Assembly (NCBI GenBank): GCA_002296285.1
Contig: DBHX01000033.1
Coordinates: forward strand, 1 to 7,111
Direction of reading: 5' to 3'
Source of the DNA: a bacterium UBP8_UBA817
GTDB lineage: Bacteria; Margulisbacteria; Marinamargulisbacteria; UBA817
Length of the DNA stretch: 7,111 nt
Shown here: positions 6,000 through 7,111 of the stretch, in pieces
Layout of the letters: every line of letters starts with the position of its first letter
How positions within the stretch are numbered: position 1 is the first letter of the stretch
Translations under genes and position numbers: made by a program
Notes under the pieces: model-generated
What the model saw: only the letters and a program-made list of their open reading frames with translations
The model's database searches: none
What the model was told of the DNA's origin: nothing

Positions 6000-6013
6000 C
6001 TCGATTTTTTTTT
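6000..6013 (+). terminator. T-tract after tRNA-Arg, possible terminator
   Basis: Nine T residues (6005-6013) follow the tRNA CCA end closely. The only stem available is CGAG (5988-5991, in the acceptor stem) with CTCG (6000-6003), around an 8-nt loop. The folded tRNA itself may provide the upstream structure. This is a weak intrinsic terminator, supported mainly by position and the T-run. Confidence 0.4.
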
Positions 6014-6087
6014 GACAATTCAATCGGTCATGAAAATGTTTGGGTGGCATTGGGGGCCGCCGAAAGGCTTTCAGGGTAACCAATTAT

Positions 6088-6109
6088 TTCAATATTTGTG
6101 ATTTTTTTA
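6088..6109. repeat. 22-bp direct repeat, copy A
   Basis: This copy matches 6314-6335 at 21 of 22 positions (A6094 versus C6320), 226 bp apart in the same orientation. It lies just beyond the stop codon of the ankyrin gene. Part of it is a T-run, but the AATxTTTGTGA portion is not low complexity. In the frame used by copy B it encodes KKITNIE. Confidence 0.75.
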
Positions 6110-6112
6110 CCA

Positions 6113-7111
6113 TTACCGTGGAGGTGGCGAAAATGGCCCTGGTTGCCCTGGCAATGGTGGCCATGGTTGCCCTGGCAATGGTTGCACTGGCCGTGCATCT
6201 GGAAAAAATGGCACTGGATTTGGCAAAAGTAGCTCTGGAACTAGCCTTGGATTTTGCGCTAATATCCATGCATGTTGAAAAATTGGATTGAGACCCCCTG
6301 CTGTGTTATAATTTTCAATCTTTGTGATTTTTTTATAAAGGCTAAAAGTGTATATGAAACCATTGGCTACAAAAATTGTTTCGGTAGTTTTTCCGGAGGG
6401 TATACGATCTCTTTCGTTATTTATCATATCTATGAATTCTTGGGATTTATCTAATGGCATCTGTATTGCCGTCATGGTTGCACGGTCGTATTCCTCAGGA
6501 AAGTATTTACACATCCATTGATTTTCATTATCGTCATAGTCGATACTAAATTTACCCCCAAAGTCGTCTGCGTAATGATTTAGAATGACCTGAATGGTTT
6601 CTTCGTGATGTTCGCTAGTGGAATCCTCGTGATGTTGGGGAGTGGAATCCTTCTTAAGGCCTTGAATGGCACCCTGAAGGGGGGTTTGGCCATCATTTTC
6701 TTGTATATTTACGTCTATTTCAGTTGTATTAAGAAGTGCTTCAACCACCTTGATATGGCCTTTTTTAGCGGCATAATGAAGGGGGGTGTTGTTTTTCTCA
6801 TTGACGGCATTCACGTTTATTGCCTCTTTAGCAAGAAGTGCTTCAACCGCCTTGTCATGGTCATATAGAGCGGCATAATGAAGGGGGGTGGAACCATATT
6901 TATTAAAGGCAGTCACGTCTGCGTCTGCTGTAAGAAGTGCTTGAACCACATCGATATGGCCATTTTGAGCGGCCAAATGAAGGGGGGTGTTGCTATTTTC
7001 TTTTTTGGCATTCACATCTACATTTGCCCCTGCTGTAAGAAGTGCTTGAACCACATTGGTATAGCCTTTAGCAGCGGCCAAATGAAGGGGGGTGGCGCTT
7101 TCATTATTTTG
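6113..7111 (-). CDS. Ankyrin-repeat protein with Pro-rich tail, N-terminus beyond the window
   Basis: The frame is open to the right edge, so 332 C-terminal residues are seen and the start is missing. Ankyrin repeats form stacked helix pairs that bind other proteins, and in bacteria such proteins are often secreted effectors. Counting from the edge, TPLHLAA or TPLHYAA motifs begin at 7, 42, 75 and 109, with ALL and GHIxVV motifs in place. A fifth, weaker repeat (TPLQGAIQG at 143-151, then ETIQVILNHYADDF at 170-183) is interrupted by two copies of an 8-residue His/Glu unit (DSTPQHHE, DSTSEHHE). Residues about 184-290 form a region I do not recognise. The tail (291-332) is Pro-rich, with PLPGQPWPPLPGQPGP at 311-326. 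No signal peptide or secretion signal can be judged without the start. The gene converges on the tRNA gene. The binding partner is unknown. Confidence 0.92.
   Translation of the reverse strand, partial: QNNESATPLHLAAAKGYTNVVQALLTAGANVDVNAKKENSNTPLHLAAQNGHIDVVQALLTADADVTAFNKYGSTPLHYAALYDHDKAVEALLAKEAINVNAVNEKNNTPLHYAAKKGHIKVVEALLNTTEIDVNIQENDGQTPLQGAIQGLKKDSTPQHHEDSTSEHHEETIQVILNHYADDFGGKFSIDYDDNENQWMCKYFPEEYDRATMTAIQMPLDKSQEFIDMINNERDRIPSGKTTETIFVANGFIYTFSLYKKITKIENYNTAGGLNPIFQHAWILAQNPRLVPELLLPNPVPFFPDARPVQPLPGQPWPPLPGQPGPFSPPPR
6134..6181. repeat. 24-bp tandem duplication coding for the Pro-rich tail
   Basis: Units 6134-6157 and 6158-6181 differ at one base of 24. They encode PLPGQPWP and PLPGQPGP in the ankyrin protein. 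The unit length is a multiple of three, so copy number could change without breaking the frame. Confidence 0.85.
6314..6335. repeat. 22-bp direct repeat, copy B
   Basis: This is the partner of 6088-6109. It lies inside the ankyrin gene and encodes KKITKIE, just before the tail. The pair brackets the DNA that encodes the final region and tail of the protein. Confidence 0.75.
6604..6651. repeat. 24-bp tandem repeat coding for a His/Glu-rich insert
   Basis: Units 6604-6627 and 6628-6651 match at 21 of 24 bases and encode 8-residue units of the type DSTxxHHE in the ankyrin protein. They sit between the two helices of the fifth ankyrin repeat. Confidence 0.8.
6674..7111. repeat. Ankyrin-coding DNA repeats of 99-105 bp
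   Basis: The motif ATGAAGGGGGGTG recurs with ATG at 7082, 6977, 6878 and 6776, and a diverged copy (CTGAAGGGGGGT) lies near 6674. Spacings are 105, 99, 102 and 102 bp. On the coding strand this is the ACCCCCCTTCAT block encoding TPLH. Other parts, such as AGAAGTGCTT, also recur. This strong identity at DNA level suggests recent duplication or exchange among repeats. Confidence 0.85.

Noticed and set aside
6040..6291. Plus-strand Ala/Leu/Val-rich ORF that looks like a membrane helix
   Set aside because: It is the reverse of the Pro-rich tail of the ankyrin gene, and its repeats come from the same 24-bp duplication. The minus frame continues an unmistakable ankyrin protein.
1..7111. CRISPR array, transposase, or insertion sequence ends
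   Set aside because: No regularly spaced short repeats with unique spacers are present, no transposase motifs occur, and the only regular repeats code for ankyrin units.

Overview
The window comes from a bacterium of moderate to low GC content. The species cannot be named from this sequence. Exported, membrane-anchored sensory proteins and an ankyrin-repeat protein would suit a Gram-negative, possibly host-associated organism. A menaquinone-type MenB shows that a naphthoquinone pathway is present or was. The + strand is visibly richer in G than C under genes of both orientations, which looks like a replication-strand bias.

Region by region: 1-175 is an unassigned edge with a C8 tract. A 62-residue hypothetical protein (176-364, minus) has an excellent ribosome binding site. 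From 4291 down to 460 lies a tight four-gene minus-strand operon with overlapping ends. It encodes an exported LivJ-type substrate-binding protein, a membrane HAMP-PP2C phosphatase fused to a GHKL (RsbW-like) kinase domain, a STAS anti-sigma-factor antagonist, and a small exported S41 peptidase without a PDZ domain. The order suggests a partner-switching pathway. The binding protein or the Cache-like outer domain would sense a ligand, the two-domain membrane protein would set the phosphorylation state of the STAS protein at Ser55, and the STAS protein would act on an unseen target. No ABC permease or ATPase and no sigma factor is present in the window.

An AT-rich divergent start region (about 4292-4316) separates this operon from a doubtful small plus-strand ORF and from menB (4623-5489). 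MenB carries the Asp form of the active site (type II, bicarbonate-independent). Its ATG sits 7 nt after an extended -10 with no Shine-Dalgarno sequence, so the mRNA may be leaderless. After about 350 bases with no convincing gene come a rho-independent terminator, a strong TATAAT promoter and tRNA-Arg(TCG).

The right end (6113-7111, minus) is the C-terminal part of an ankyrin-repeat protein whose start lies outside the window. It has four good repeats and a fifth that is split by a His/Glu-rich tandem repeat. After that come a region of unknown fold and a Pro-rich tail with a 24-bp tandem duplication. A 22-bp direct repeat brackets the tail-coding DNA and hints at recent remodelling of the C-terminus.
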